Source: CAVRQM01 sp963732775
Lineage (GTDB): Bacteria; Pseudomonadota; Alphaproteobacteria; Acetobacterales; Acetobacteraceae
Length of the DNA: 64,000 nt
NCBI GenBank assembly: GCA_963732775.1
Contig: CAVTAR010000001.1
Location: forward strand, 1,984,001 to 2,048,000
Reading direction: 5' to 3'
This document shows, piece after piece, positions 1 through 9,800 of the stretch. The notes below the pieces were generated by a model, which was not told where the DNA came from, did no database searches, and saw only the letters and a program-made list of their open reading frames with translations. Position numbers and translations under genes: made by a program. Position 1 is the first letter of the stretch. Every line of letters starts with the position of its first letter.

Positions 1-69
1 GCGCCGGCTCGTGAGCGCCGGCTCGTGAGCGCCGTCTCGTGAGCGCCGGCTCGTGAGCGCCGCTCGTGA
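1..69. repeat. 14-bp tandem array at the treZ start
   Basis: Five head-to-tail copies of a 14-bp unit (gcgccggctcgtga), the third with one mismatch and the last one base short. Each copy carries a GTG, at 11, 25, 39, 53 and 66. Only the GTG at 66 opens the treZ frame; the one at 39 is in phase but meets TGA within the array. A unit length that is not a multiple of three means gain or loss of a copy would shift which GTG is in frame. The left edge of the window cuts the region, so the array may be longer. Confidence 0.85.
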
Positions 70-1829
70 GCGCGCGGCACGCCCGGCGGCTGCCGTTCGG
101 CGCCGAGCCGGGGCCGGGCGGGCGCACCTCGTTCCGCATCTGGGCGCCGGCCTGTGCGAGCGTGGCGCTGGCGCTGCGCGACGCGGCCCCGCTGGCGATG
201 CAACCGCAGGGCGATGGCTGGTTCGGCCTCGAGGCGTCGGCGCCGCCCGGGACGCGCTATCGCTTCGTGCTGCCCGGCGGGCTGGCAGTGCCCGATCCCG
301 CGTCGCGGCTGCAGGACGGCGACGTGCATGGCTGGAGCGTGGTGTTCGCCGCTGATGCGCACGAATGGCAGAACGAGTCCTGGCGCGGCCGGCCGTGGCA
401 CGAGAGCGTCATCTACGAGGCCCATGTCGGGCTGTTCGGCGGCTTTGTCGGCCTTGCGCGGCATCTGGAACGCCTTGCCGATCTCGGCTTCACCGCCATC
501 GAGCTCATGCCGATCAACGACTTCCCCGGCCAGCGCAACTGGGGCTACGACGGCGTGCTGCCGTTCGCGCCGGACGAGAGCTACGGCACGCCGGGCCAGC
601 TCAAGACGCTGGTCGACCGCGCGCACGGGCTCGGGCTGATGGTGTTCCTCGACGTCGTGTATAACCATTTCGGCCCCGACGGCGCCTACCAGCACGTCTA
701 CGGCGGCAAGCACTTCTTCGACGAGGGCAAGCACTCGCCCTGGGGTGCCGCCATCGACTTCAACCGGGCGCAGGTGCGCTCCTACTTCATCGAGAACGCC
801 CTCTACTGGCTGGAGGAATACCGGTTCGACGGCCTGCGGTTCGACGCCGTGCACGCCTACGCCAATCCCGACTTCACCGATACGATGGCGCGCGCCATCC
901 GCGAGGCGACCGGCCCGGACCGCTTCGTGCACCTCGTGATCGAGCACGAGGGCAACCTCGCGCGGCATCTGCGCCCCGGCCTGTACGATGCGCAATGGGC
1001 CGACGACACGCACCACGCGCTGCACGTGCTGCTCACCGGCGAGCACGAGGGCTACTACGCCGACTTCCGCGACGCCGCGCCGAAACTCGCCCGCTCGCTG
1101 GCCGAGGGTTTCTCCTGGCAGGGCGAGACCACCTACAAGGGCGAGCCGCGCGGCGAAGCCACCCTCGGGCTGCCGACCACCGCCTTCGTCATCTGCCTGC
1201 AAAACCACGACCAGATCGGCAACCGCGCGATGGGCGACCGGCTCACCACGCTCGCCGACCCGGAGTCGCTGCGCGCGGCGCAAGCGCTGCTGCTGCTGGT
1301 ACCGCAGATCCCGCTGGTATTCATGGGCGAGGAAGACGGCGCGCGCGCGCCCTACCTGTTCTTCACCGACCACAACGACGAACTCGCCCCGCTGGTGCGC
1401 GAGGGCCGCCGCAAGGAGTTCGCCCATTTCGCCGCCTTCGCCGACGAGCACCGGCGCGCGCAGATCCCGGACCCGAACGCGGCGACGACCTACGAGCTGT
1501 CCCGCCTCGACCCAGCCGACACCGAGGCCGCATCGCGTGCGCACATGCGGCTGCTGCTGGGCCTGCGGCACCGCCATGTCGTGCCCCGACTGCCCGGCAC
1601 GATGAGCCTGGGCGCGGCCGCGCTCGGCAGCACCGGCGTGGTCGCGCGCTGGCAGATGGGCGACGGCGCGGAGCTGATCCTGGCCTGCAACCTCGGCGCC
1701 AGCCCGCTGCCGCTCGATGCGCTCGGCGGCTCGCTGCTGTTCGAGAGCCATGCCGGCGACCTCGCCCGCGCGCTGGAGGGCACGCTGCCGCCCCGCAGCA
1801 CCGTGGCTCTCATGCTGGAGCGGACGTGA
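66..1829 (+). CDS. treZ: malto-oligosyltrehalose trehalohydrolase TreZ
   Basis: A cytoplasmic GH13 enzyme that releases trehalose from the maltooligosyltrehalose made by TreY. The 587-residue length is normal for TreZ. An N-terminal beta-sandwich (about residues 5-95) precedes the catalytic barrel. Family motifs are visible: WGYDGV, LDVVYNHFGPDG, GLRFDAVHA with the nucleophile Asp, VIEHEGN with the likely acid/base Glu, and QNHDQIGNRA. The start is GTG at 66, the last GTG of a 14-bp tandem array; no clear Shine-Dalgarno precedes it and an earlier start outside the window cannot be excluded. The stop overlaps the GTG start of malQ. The usual upstream partner, debranching enzyme treX/glgX, would lie off the left edge. 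Confidence 0.92.
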   Translation: MSARHARRLPFGAEPGPGGRTSFRIWAPACASVALALRDAAPLAMQPQGDGWFGLEASAPPGTRYRFVLPGGLAVPDPASRLQDGDVHGWSVVFAADAHEWQNESWRGRPWHESVIYEAHVGLFGGFVGLARHLERLADLGFTAIELMPINDFPGQRNWGYDGVLPFAPDESYGTPGQLKTLVDRAHGLGLMVFLDVVYNHFGPDGAYQHVYGGKHFFDEGKHSPWGAAIDFNRAQVRSYFIENALYWLEEYRFDGLRFDAVHAYANPDFTDTMARAIREATGPDRFVHLVIEHEGNLARHLRPGLYDAQWADDTHHALHVLLTGEHEGYYADFRDAAPKLARSLAEGFSWQGETTYKGEPRGEATLGLPTTAFVICLQNHDQIGNRAMGDRLTTLADPESLRAAQALLLLVPQIPLVFMGEEDGARAPYLFFTDHNDELAPLVREGRRKEFAHFAAFADEHRRAQIPDPNAATTYELSRLDPADTEAASRAHMRLLLGLRHRHVVPRLPGTMSLGAAALGSTGVVARWQMGDGAELILACNLGASPLPLDALGGSLLFESHAGDLARALEGTLPPRSTVALMLERT

Positions 1830-3770
1830 GCGACATGCCGCTTGCCGCACTGGCCGAGGCGGCCGGGGTCGGCGGCGCAATGGCGCGACTTCCGCGGCGG
1901 CTTGCAGGCGGTGGCGCCGGATCGCCTGGCGGCCGTGCTCGGCGCTCTCGGCTTTCCCGCGAACTCCCCGGGCGAGATCGCCGACAGCCTCGCCCATGTC
2001 CGCGCCAAGGCCGAGGGATTGCCGCCGCTGCTCACCGCGACGCAGGGCCAGACGCTGCGGCTGCCCGGCCGCTGGGAACTCGACCTCGAAGCCGGCGGCG
2101 GGGCGGCCGGCGAGGACACGCTGCGGGCCGAGGCCGTCGGCTACCACCAGCTCTGCGCCGGCAAGCAGCACGCGACGCTGGCCGTGGCCCCGCCGCGCTG
2201 CCATCCCCTGCCGCCAGGGCGGCCCTGGGGCATCGCCGTGCAGCTCTACGGGCTGCGCCGCGACGGCGATGGCGGCATCGGCGACTTCCCGGCGCTGGCC
2301 GGCTTCGCCGAGGCGGCGGCCCGGCACGGGGCGGACGCGGTGGCGATCAGCCCGACGCACGCGCAGTTCTCCGCCGATCCGGACCGGTTCAGCCCCTATG
2401 CGCCGTCCAGCCGCATCATGCTCAACGTGCTGCACGCGGCATCCCCGGCCAGCGAGCCGGCGCTGGAGGCGGCGGACCTGGTGGACTGGCCGGCGGCGGC
2501 GCGCGCTCGTCTCGCCCAGTTTCGACGGCGGTTCGCGGCCGGCATCGACCATGCCGCGCTGGCCGCCTTCCGGGCCGAGATGGGCTCCGGCGTGGAGCAG
2601 CACGCCCGCTTCGAGGCGCTGCACGCGCACTTCTACGAAGCCGACCCGGCGCGCTGGAGCTGGCGCACCTGGCCGGCCGAGTACCGCAACCCCGACAGCC
2701 CCGCGGTGGCCGCGTTCGCCCGCCTGCACGACCGCGAGGTGGCCTTCCACGCCTGGCTGCAACAGCTCGCCGACCAGGGCCTCGCCGAGGCGCAGCGCCG
2801 CGCCCGCGACGCCGGCATGCGGATCGGCCTGGTCTCGGACCTCGCGGTCGGCACCGACAGCGGCGGCAGCCACGCCTGGAGCCGGCAGGGCGAGATGATG
2901 AACGGCCTCTCCGTGGGCGCGCCGCCCGACCTGCTGAACACCCACGGGCAGAACTGGGGCATCTCCGCCTTCTCGCCGCCCGGACTGATCCAGCACGGCT
3001 TCTCCGCCTTCGTCGAGATGCTGCGCGCCGCCCTGCGCCATGCCGGCGGCGTGCGCATCGACCACGCGATGGGCCTGCAGCGGCTGTGGGTGGTGCCGGA
3101 CGGCGCCTCGGCGGCGGACGGCGCCTACCTGCAGTTCCCGGTCGAGGACATGCTGCGGCTGGTGGCGCTGGAATCGCACCGCCACCGCGCCGTGGTGCTG
3201 GGCGAGGACCTCGGCACGCTGCCCGACGGCTTCCACGAGCGGCTGATCGGCACCGGGCTGCTGGGCATGCGCGTGCTGTGGTTCGAGCGCGATCGCGACT
3301 GGCTGCGCCCGCCCGGCGACTGGGCGCGCCAGGCGGTCGGCATGACCAGCACGCACGACCTGGCCACCGTGGCCGGCTGGTGGCGTGGCCACGACATCGA
3401 GTGGCGCGCCCGGCTCGGCATCGCCGACGACGTGGCCGCCGAGTACCGCGCCAGGGCGCAGGATCGCGGGCTGTTCTGGGAGGCGATGCAGCGCAGCGGC
3501 GCGGCGCACGGCGGCGCGCCCGCCCCGCACGACGTCTGGCCCGTGGCGTGCGCTGCGATCTCGCATGTCGGCCGCTCCGGCTGCGACCTCGCGCTCATCC
3601 CGGCCGAGGACGTGCTGGCGCTCGACGAGCAGCCAAACCTGCCCGGCACCACCGACCAGCACCCCAACTGGCGCCGCCGCCTGCCCGGTCCCGCCGCGAC
3701 GCTGCTCGACGCCCCGGAAATCTCCGAGCGGCTCGCGGAGTTGAAGGCGGCACGAGCTTCGCTTCCGTAA
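1826..3770 (+). CDS. malQ: 4-alpha-glucanotransferase MalQ (apparent 1-base frameshift near the N-terminus)
   Basis: A GH77 amylomaltase that transfers glucan segments between maltodextrins, here between treZ and treY, where it would recycle short chains. The body runs in one frame from about 1870 to 3770, with GIAVQLYGLRRDGDGGIGDF, RIDHAMGLQRLW and GEDLGTLP. The natural N-terminus lies one frame off: GTG at 1826 overlaps the treZ stop (GTGA) and reads MSDMPLAALAEAAGV, after which homology resumes as AAQWRDFRGGLQAVAPD in the other frame. One extra base in the G-rich run around 1862-1877 explains this. Without a frameshift, translation would have to start at ATG 1842, with an unconvincing leader. 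A sequencing indel is more likely than real inactivation because the rest is intact. Confidence 0.85.
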
Positions 3771-3801
3771 CGCTGGTGCTTGCTTGCGTCGTCTTGCCGC
3801 T

Positions 3802-3886
3802 GGCCCCTCACCCCGGCCCTCTCCCAGTGGGAGAGGGAGGAGCTCCTGCTCCCTCTCCCACTGGGAGAGGGCCGGGGTGAGGGGCC
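3802..3886. repeat. palindromic intergenic repeat, family A (perfect arms)
   Basis: Two perfectly complementary 37-base arms (3802-3838 and 3850-3886) flank an 11-base centre. The outer arm begins ggcccctcaccccggccctc. It lies between malQ and treY, about 30 bases after the malQ stop. The transcript could fold into a very strong hairpin and might end or attenuate the message. Related elements lie at 13201-13291 and 16236-16329. Confidence 0.9.
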
Positions 3887-3935
3887 GGCCGCACGATGCT
3901 CGTCGGGAGCGCCGGCGCCCACCGCCGGAGAGCCC

Positions 3936-6725
3936 ATGCCCGAACTGCGCGCTACCGCCCGCATCCAGTTCCACCGCGACTTCCCGATGCCGCGCGCGAC
4001 CGAGATCGTGCCCTACCTGGCCCGCCTCGGGGTCAGCCACTTGTATGCCTCGCCGCTGCTGAAGGCGCGGCCCGGCTCCACCCATGGCTACGACATCGTC
4101 GACCACGACGCGATCAACCCCGAGCTCGGCGGCGAGCCGGCGCTGCGCGACCTGGTCACGGCGTTGCGCGCGCACGGCATGGGGCTGATCCTGGACATCG
4201 TGCCGAACCACATGGGCGTCGGCGGCTCCGACAATGCCTGGTGGCTCGACGTGCTGGAGTGGGGCCGCGCCTCGCCCTACGCCACGTTCTTCGACATCGA
4301 CTGGGACCCGCCCGACGCCACGCTGCGCGGCAAGCTGCTGGCGCCGTTCCTCGGCGCCTCCTATGGCGAGGCGCTGGCGGGCGGCGCCATCGTGCTGCGC
4401 TTCGACGCCGCGGACGGGCGGTTCTTCGCCTCGGTCTACGACGCGCACCGCTTCCCGATCGCGCCGCGCGACTACCCCACCATCCTGCGCGCGGCCGGCG
4501 GCGCGCTCGACGCGCTCGCCGACCCGTTCGTCAACGCGACAGGCCCAGATGCCCGCGAGCGCGTGGCCGCGGCGCGCGAGACGCTGCGCACCGCCGACCA
4601 GGGCGCGGTGGCCGCCGCCCTCGCCGGCTTCGATGCCGCCCGCGAGGACGGTCGAGGGCGCCTGCACCTGCTGCTGGAGCGGCAGGCATACCGCCTCTCG
4701 TGGTGGCGGGCGGCCAGCGACGAGATCAACTGGCGGCGCTTCTTCGACATCAACGGCCTGGCCGGCATCCGCCAGGAGGAGCCGGCGGTGTTCGACGCGA
4801 CCCACGCCCACGTCCTGCGGCTCTACGCCGAGGGGCTGGTGGACGGGCTGCGCATCGATCACGTCGACGGCCTCGCCGACCCGCGCGGCTACTGCCGCAA
4901 GCTGCGCCGCCGGCTGGAGGCGGAGCGCGAGCGCCGCCCCGAGGCGCTGCGCGGCACCGCCCCGGTGCTGTGGATCGAGAAGATCCTGTTCGCGCACGAG
5001 CGGCTGGCCGGCGACTGGCTGACCGACGGCACCACCGGCTACGACTTCATGAACGAGGCCTCCGCCGTGCTGCACGACCCCGCCGGCGAGGCGCCGCTGA
5101 CCGCGTTCTGGACCGCGCAGACCGGCCGCCCCGCGGCGTTCGCGGCCGAGGCGGAGCCGGCGCGGCGGCAGATCCTGCGCCAGGCGCTGTCGAGCGAATT
5201 GCGCGCCACGGCTGCCGCATTCCATCGCGTATTGCGCCGCAATACCGCCACACGCGACTGGACACTTACCCGCGTCGAACGGGCGCTCGAAGAGATCCTC
5301 GTGCATTTCCACACCTACCGCATCTATGCCGGGCTGGGCGGCGCGTCGGACAGCGACGGCCAGGCGCTGGCCTGGGCCATGGCCGGCGCGCGCCGCACCA
5401 CGCGCAACGCCGATGCCGGCCTGCTCGACGTGCTGGCGCGGCTGATCGCCGGCGACGGCCTGCGCGAGACGCCCGCGGGGGCCGCGCGCAACGTCTGGCT
5501 GCGCGCGATGGTGCGCTTCCAGCAGCTCTCCGCGCCCACCGCGGCGAAGTCGGTGGAGGACACCGCGTTCTACCGCTACGGCCGCCTGCTGAGCCGCAAC
5601 GAGGTCGGCAGCGAGCCGTCGCAATGGGCGATGACCCCCGCCGCCTATCACGCGACCGCCCGCGACCGGCAGCGCCGCTTCCCGCGCGCCCTGCTGGCCA
5701 CCGCCACGCACGACCACAAGCGCGGCGAGGATGCGCGCGCACGCCTTGCCGTGCTGAGCGAGGTGCCGGGCGAGTGGCAGGAGGCGGTGGCACGGTGGAG
5801 CCGCCTCAACGCGCCGCTGAAGCGCACCATGGAGGCAGGCTACCTCGCGCCGACACCGGCCGACGAACTGATGCTGTACGAGACCCTGGTCGGCGCCTGG
5901 CCGCTCGACCTGTCGCCCGACGACGCCGCCGGGCTCGAGGCGTTGCGCACCCGGGTTGCCGAATGGCTCGAGAAGGCGGTGCGCGAGGCCAAGGTCCACA
6001 GCGAATGGGCGGCGCCGAACGAGCCCTACGAACTCGCCTGCCGCGACCTGCTCGCCGCCTGCCTCGACCCCGCGCGCTCGGCGCCGGTGGTGCGCGAGAT
6101 CGCCGCCTTCGCGCAGCGCCTGGCCATCCCCGGTGCGGCGAACGGGCTCGGCCAGGCGCTGCTGCGGCTCACCAGCCCGGGCGTGCCCGACCTCTATCAG
6201 GGCACCGAGTTCTGGGATCTCTCGCTGGTCGACCCCGACAACCGCCGCCCGGTGGACTGGCCGGCGCGCCAGGCCGCCCTGGACGAGAGCGCCGCGCCGG
6301 CGGCCCTGCTCCACGCCTGGCGCGATGGCCGGGTCAAGCAGGCGGTCATCTCGCGCGCCCTGGACCTGCGCCGACGGCTGCCGGCGCTGTTCGACCGTGG
6401 CAGCTACGTGCCGCTGGTGGCCGCCGGCCCGGCCGCCGAGCACGTGCTCGCCTTCGCCCGCGTCCACGAGGACCGCGCGTGCATCGTGGCTGTCGGGCAA
6501 CTCTTCGCGGCAATCCTCGGCACCGACGTCACGTTTCCGCTAGCGCCCGCGAACCTGTGGGACGGAACTTCTCTTCCGCTCCCCCGTAACTTAATGTCAC
6601 GGAAATGGCGCAGCGTGCTGGTGGATAGTCGTTCGGAAGACGAACGGCTCGTCTCTTCGGGTGTGGCCTCGATCGACTGCGCCCGTTTGTTTGCGTCCCT
6701 GCCTGTGGCGCTTCTGGAGGGGTGA
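3936..6725 (+). CDS. treY: malto-oligosyltrehalose synthase TreY
   Basis: A GH13 transglycosidase that converts the reducing end of a maltodextrin into a trehalosyl unit, the substrate of TreZ. It is 929 residues from ATG 3936, which has a GGAG six bases upstream. The frame stays open further upstream through the palindromic repeat, but that leader is repeat-derived and was not used. Motifs include HLYASPLLKARPGSTHGYD near the N-terminus, LDIVPNHMG, GLRIDHVDGLADP, and late in the protein SPGVPDLYQGTEFWDLSLVDPDNRRPVD, characteristic of TreY. The last 60 codons (about 6545-6725) are less GC-rich than the rest. The TGA stop overlaps the otsA ATG by one base. Confidence 0.93.
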   Translation: MPELRATARIQFHRDFPMPRATEIVPYLARLGVSHLYASPLLKARPGSTHGYDIVDHDAINPELGGEPALRDLVTALRAHGMGLILDIVPNHMGVGGSDNAWWLDVLEWGRASPYATFFDIDWDPPDATLRGKLLAPFLGASYGEALAGGAIVLRFDAADGRFFASVYDAHRFPIAPRDYPTILRAAGGALDALADPFVNATGPDARERVAAARETLRTADQGAVAAALAGFDAAREDGRGRLHLLLERQAYRLSWWRAASDEINWRRFFDINGLAGIRQEEPAVFDATHAHVLRLYAEGLVDGLRIDHVDGLADPRGYCRKLRRRLEAERERRPEALRGTAPVLWIEKILFAHERLAGDWLTDGTTGYDFMNEASAVLHDPAGEAPLTAFWTAQTGRPAAFAAEAEPARRQILRQALSSELRATAAAFHRVLRRNTATRDWTLTRVERALEEILVHFHTYRIYAGLGGASDSDGQALAWAMAGARRTTRNADAGLLDVLARLIAGDGLRETPAGAARNVWLRAMVRFQQLSAPTAAKSVEDTAFYRYGRLLSRNEVGSEPSQWAMTPAAYHATARDRQRRFPRALLATATHDHKRGEDARARLAVLSEVPGEWQEAVARWSRLNAPLKRTMEAGYLAPTPADELMLYETLVGAWPLDLSPDDAAGLEALRTRVAEWLEKAVREAKVHSEWAAPNEPYELACRDLLAACLDPARSAPVVREIAAFAQRLAIPGAANGLGQALLRLTSPGVPDLYQGTEFWDLSLVDPDNRRPVDWPARQAALDESAAPAALLHAWRDGRVKQAVISRALDLRRRLPALFDRGSYVPLVAAGPAAEHVLAFARVHEDRACIVAVGQLFAAILGTDVTFPLAPANLWDGTSLPLPRNLMSRKWRSVLVDSRSEDERLVSSGVASIDCARLFASLPVALLEG

Positions 6726-8305
6726 TGGACCGCCTGGTGGTAGTTTCCAACCGAGTGCCGATGCCGACGCAGGGCACGCAGGCCGGCGGCCTGGCGGTGG
6801 CGCTCGACGGGCTGATGGAGAAGCGCGGCGGCCTGTGGTTCGGCTGGAGCGGCGACGTGGCACCCGACGCCGAGACCCGGCAGCCCGCCGTCAAGCACCA
6901 CGCCGGCGTGGACTACGTGACCGTCGACCTGACGCAGGACGAGCACGACCGCTACTACGGCCACTTCGCCAACGGCGTGCTGTGGCCGCTGCTGCACACC
7001 ATGCAGCAGCTCATGGAGTACGACCGGGAGGACGCGCGCGCCTATCGCGAGGTCAACACCCGCCTCGCCCGCACGCTGGCGCCGATGCTGCACCCGTCCG
7101 ACGTCGTCTGGGTCCACGACTACCAGATGCTGCCGATGCCGGCCGCGCTGCGGGCCGAGGGCGTGCGCAACCCGATCGGCTTCTTCCTGCACATCCCGTT
7201 CCCGTCGCTCGACGTGCTGTCGGTGGCCCCGGACATGCCGCTGATGGTCCGCGACATGCTGGGCGCCGACCTGATCGGCTTCCAGACCGAGAACGACCTC
7301 ACCAACTTCGTCAACGCCGCCGAGGCGCTGACCGGCTCGGCGCGCGCGAACGGCAACATGCTGCACGTCCCGGGCCCTGGTCCTGGCTCTGGTGCTGGCG
7401 GCGGCCGGCGGGTGCGGCTCGGCGTGTTCCCGGTCGAGATCGAGCCCCGCGGCTTCGCGCGCATGGCGGCCGAAATGGAGCGCTCCGCGGCGAGCGACAG
7501 CCTGTGCCGCAGTTTGCTGCCCGGCCAGGCGCTGATGCTCGCGGCCGAACGGCTCGACCCCACGAAGGGGCTGCTGCAACGGGTCGGCGGCCTGCGCACG
7601 CTGCTGGAGAAGCGCCCGTGCTGGCGCCGCCGGGTGACGCTGCTGCAGATCGCCGCCAGCTCGCGCAAGGACGTGACCTCGTACCGCAACCTGCGCGCCT
7701 CGCTGGAGCGCGACGCCGGGGCGCTGAACGCCGAGTACAGCGACCCGGACTGGGCGCCGCTGCGGCTGATGTCGCGCGCGGTCGATCGCTCGGTGATCGC
7801 CGGCTACATGCGCCATGCCCGCGTCGGCCTGGTCACGCCGCTGCGCGACGGCATGAACCTGGTCGCCAAGGAGTACGTCGCCGCCCAGGACCCGGCCAAC
7901 CCCGGCGTGCTGGTGCTGTCGCAATTCGCCGGCGCCGCGCAGCAGCTCGACGCGGCGCTGCTGGTCAATCCCTACGATCCGGACGCGCTGGCCGACGCCA
8001 TGGAGGCGGCGCTGACGATGTCGCTCGGCGAGCGGCAGGAGCGCTGGCAAACGCTTTGGGGCGCGATCGAGAACCGCTCGCCCGAGGCCTGGGGCCGCGC
8101 CTTCCTGACCGCCCTGCTTCGCGCCGCCAGTGTCGCGGCCGTGCCCGAGCGGATGCCGCGCGGCATCGCGCTCGACAGCGAGGCCGCGTCGCACGTCCGC
8201 GCGGCATTGCAGGCGCCGCTCTCGGCGCGGATGCTGTCCGCCCCGATCGCCCGGCCCGAGGGGTTCGGGCCCGGCTTCGAGGGCGGCGGCGTGCCGCTGA
8301 ACTGA
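6725..8305 (+). CDS. otsA: alpha,alpha-trehalose-phosphate synthase OtsA (GT20)
   Basis: Makes trehalose-6-phosphate from a nucleotide-activated glucose and glucose-6-phosphate in the cytoplasm. Motifs are VVSNRVPMP at the N-terminus, WVHDYQMLPMPA, HIPFPSLDV, RLDPTKGLLQRV and DGMNLVAKEYVA. The 526-residue length is slightly above the usual 450-480. A Gly/Pro-rich insert PGPGPGSGAGGG near residue 220 and a C-terminal tail account for the excess. ATG 6725 overlaps the treY stop as TGATG, after a strong GGAGGGG; GTG 6722 is an alternative. The partner phosphatase otsB is not adjacent but at 24407-25120 on the other strand. It converges on the dehydrogenase gene with a 6-base gap and no visible terminator. 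Confidence 0.93.
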   Translation: MDRLVVVSNRVPMPTQGTQAGGLAVALDGLMEKRGGLWFGWSGDVAPDAETRQPAVKHHAGVDYVTVDLTQDEHDRYYGHFANGVLWPLLHTMQQLMEYDREDARAYREVNTRLARTLAPMLHPSDVVWVHDYQMLPMPAALRAEGVRNPIGFFLHIPFPSLDVLSVAPDMPLMVRDMLGADLIGFQTENDLTNFVNAAEALTGSARANGNMLHVPGPGPGSGAGGGRRVRLGVFPVEIEPRGFARMAAEMERSAASDSLCRSLLPGQALMLAAERLDPTKGLLQRVGGLRTLLEKRPCWRRRVTLLQIAASSRKDVTSYRNLRASLERDAGALNAEYSDPDWAPLRLMSRAVDRSVIAGYMRHARVGLVTPLRDGMNLVAKEYVAAQDPANPGVLVLSQFAGAAQQLDAALLVNPYDPDALADAMEAALTMSLGERQERWQTLWGAIENRSPEAWGRAFLTALLRAASVAAVPERMPRGIALDSEAASHVRAALQAPLSARMLSAPIARPEGFGPGFEGGGVPLN

Positions 8306-8311
8306 GGCGGT

Positions 8312-9379
8312 TCACGCCCCCTCCGCCCGCAGCACCAGCCGCCCGCCGACCTGGCCGCGCCGCAGCCGGCCGAGCGCCGCGTCCACCTGCGCCATCGGCA
8401 CCGTCTCCACCGGCAACGCGGCCAGCGCACCCGTGCGGGCCAGCGCCACCACGTCGCGCAGGTCGGCCGGCGTGCCGACGAAGCTGCCCTGCACGCTCAG
8501 CATCCGCATCGCCAGCGGCGGCAGCGCCACTCGCAGCTCGCCGCCGAACAGGCCCACCTGCACCAGCCGCCCCGCCTTGGCCAGCGCGTCGAACGCCGCC
8601 CGCGCCGAGGCCGTGCCGCCCACGAAGTCGACCGCCGAGCGCACCGGCCCGCCGCACGCGGCGACGATCCGCGCCGTGACCTCGGCCGGCTCGCCCGTCC
8701 CGTCCACGACGGTCGTCGCCCCCGCCGCCAGCGCCGCCTCCCGCTTCGGCGCGGCGATGTCCACCGAGACGATGTGCGCGTGCCCCAGCGCCCGCAGCAT
8801 CGCGACCGCACTCAGCCCGAGCCCGCCCGCCCCCACCAGCAGCACCGGCTCCTCGGCCGCCAGCGGCAGCAGCCGCCGGATCGCGGAGAACACGGTGATG
8901 CCGGAGCAGGCATAGGTCGCGGCCACCGCCGGATCGAGGTCGCCCGGGTCGACCAGGTGACGCGGGTGCGCGGCCAGCACGTGCGTCGCGTGGCCGCCGT
9001 GACGAAAGATGCCGAGGCTGCGCATGGTGGCGCACTCGTTGTCGCGCTCGGCGCGGCAGGCCGGGCAGGTGCCGCAGCCGGCCCAGGGGTAGACGATGCG
9101 CACCTGCCCCGGCTCGACCCCCGTCGCATCGGGCCCGGCGCGGACCACGCGGCCGACGATCTCGTGGCCCATCGCCAGCGGCAGCGTCATGCCGCGGGCG
9201 GCCATGCTGAGGCGCTTGCCGTCGCCCAGGTCGTAGTAGCCGTCCTGGATGTGCAGGTCGGTGTGGCAGACGCCGCAATGCGTCACCGCCAGCAGCACCT
9301 CGGTGCCGGCCGGCTCCGGCGACGGCAGCTCGATCTCGCGCAACGGCGCGCCGTGCTCCACCACCGCCCAGGCACGCAT
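8312..9379 (-). CDS. zinc-dependent alcohol dehydrogenase (MDR superfamily)
   Basis: A medium-chain NAD(P)-dependent dehydrogenase of 355 residues. The catalytic zinc ligands appear as Cys35 (THCGVCHTD) and GHE at 71-73. The structural-zinc Cys set is at 102, 105, 108 and 116 (CGTCPACRAERDNEC). The Rossmann motif is VGAGGLGL. The start is the ATG at 9379, giving the typical N-terminus MRAWAVVEHG; the frame is open further upstream but that part shows no family resemblance. Substrate cannot be told from sequence. It is transcribed alone, convergent with otsA. Confidence 0.85.
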   Translation of the reverse strand: MRAWAVVEHGAPLREIELPSPEPAGTEVLLAVTHCGVCHTDLHIQDGYYDLGDGKRLSMAARGMTLPLAMGHEIVGRVVRAGPDATGVEPGQVRIVYPWAGCGTCPACRAERDNECATMRSLGIFRHGGHATHVLAAHPRHLVDPGDLDPAVAATYACSGITVFSAIRRLLPLAAEEPVLLVGAGGLGLSAVAMLRALGHAHIVSVDIAAPKREAALAAGATTVVDGTGEPAEVTARIVAACGGPVRSAVDFVGGTASARAAFDALAKAGRLVQVGLFGGELRVALPPLAMRMLSVQGSFVGTPADLRDVVALARTGALAALPVETVPMAQVDAALGRLRRGQVGGRLVLRAEGA

Positions 9380-9449
9380 TGCCCGCCCCCTTCCCCGCAA
9401 CCCGGCCCGGCTTGGTCCGGCCAGAGTCAACCGCAGGCCGCGGCCCGGG

Positions 9450-9752
9450 TCAACGCTGCGGGCAGGCCTTGCGGTCGGCGCTGCATCCGGCCGCGGCACC
9501 GGTGCCGGTCTGGGCGCGCTGCAGGATCTGCTGGTCGAGCTGCTCGACGGTGTTGTTCTCGGATTGCTGCCGCTGCGGCGACGGCGCCACGCCGCTCGCC
9601 TTCTCCCGCGAGGTGGTGGCCCCGGCATCGGGTTCGTGCGCGGTGTTGTCGTAGACGTTGCCGTTGCGCGCCGGCGGCGCATCCTGGGCCTGCGCCACGC
9701 CGGCGGACAGCAGGACCAGCACGGCCGCGGCCGGCCGGATCGGGGATCTCAT
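9450..9752 (-). CDS. small exported hypothetical protein
   Basis: 100 residues. The N-terminus MRSPIRPAAAVLVLLSAGVA followed by QAQ is a clear Sec signal peptide with cleavage after AQA, leaving a polar mature protein of about 75 residues with two Cys near the C-terminus (CSADRKACPQR). ATG 9752 is preceded by GGGAG with eight bases of spacing; a GTG at 9761 abuts that site and is a worse start. The mature part is rich in Gln, Asn and Thr with no domain I recognise. It is a probable periplasmic protein of unknown role. Confidence 0.6.
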   Translation of the reverse strand: MRSPIRPAAAVLVLLSAGVAQAQDAPPARNGNVYDNTAHEPDAGATTSREKASGVAPSPQRQQSENNTVEQLDQQILQRAQTGTGAAAGCSADRKACPQR

Positions 9753-9800
9753 GAGGCACACTCCCTTGGGCTTGCCACCTCAACGTCGTGCGCCGCGCCC

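Noticed and set aside
1..69. Possible CRISPR array
   Set aside because: Units are directly adjacent with no spacers, are only 14 bases long, and no cas genes occur.
995..3880. Long plus-strand frame across treZ and malQ
   Set aside because: Arg/Ala-rich shadow of two recognisable enzymes in the other frame.
3780..3935. Upstream in-frame extension of treY
   Set aside because: It would translate the palindromic repeat, and ATG 3936 has a good ribosome-binding site and the conserved TreY N-terminus.
8312..9682. Longer version of the alcohol dehydrogenase starting near 9682
   Set aside because: The extra N-terminal 100 residues overlap the small exported protein and have no family resemblance; the MDR N-terminus starts at 9379.
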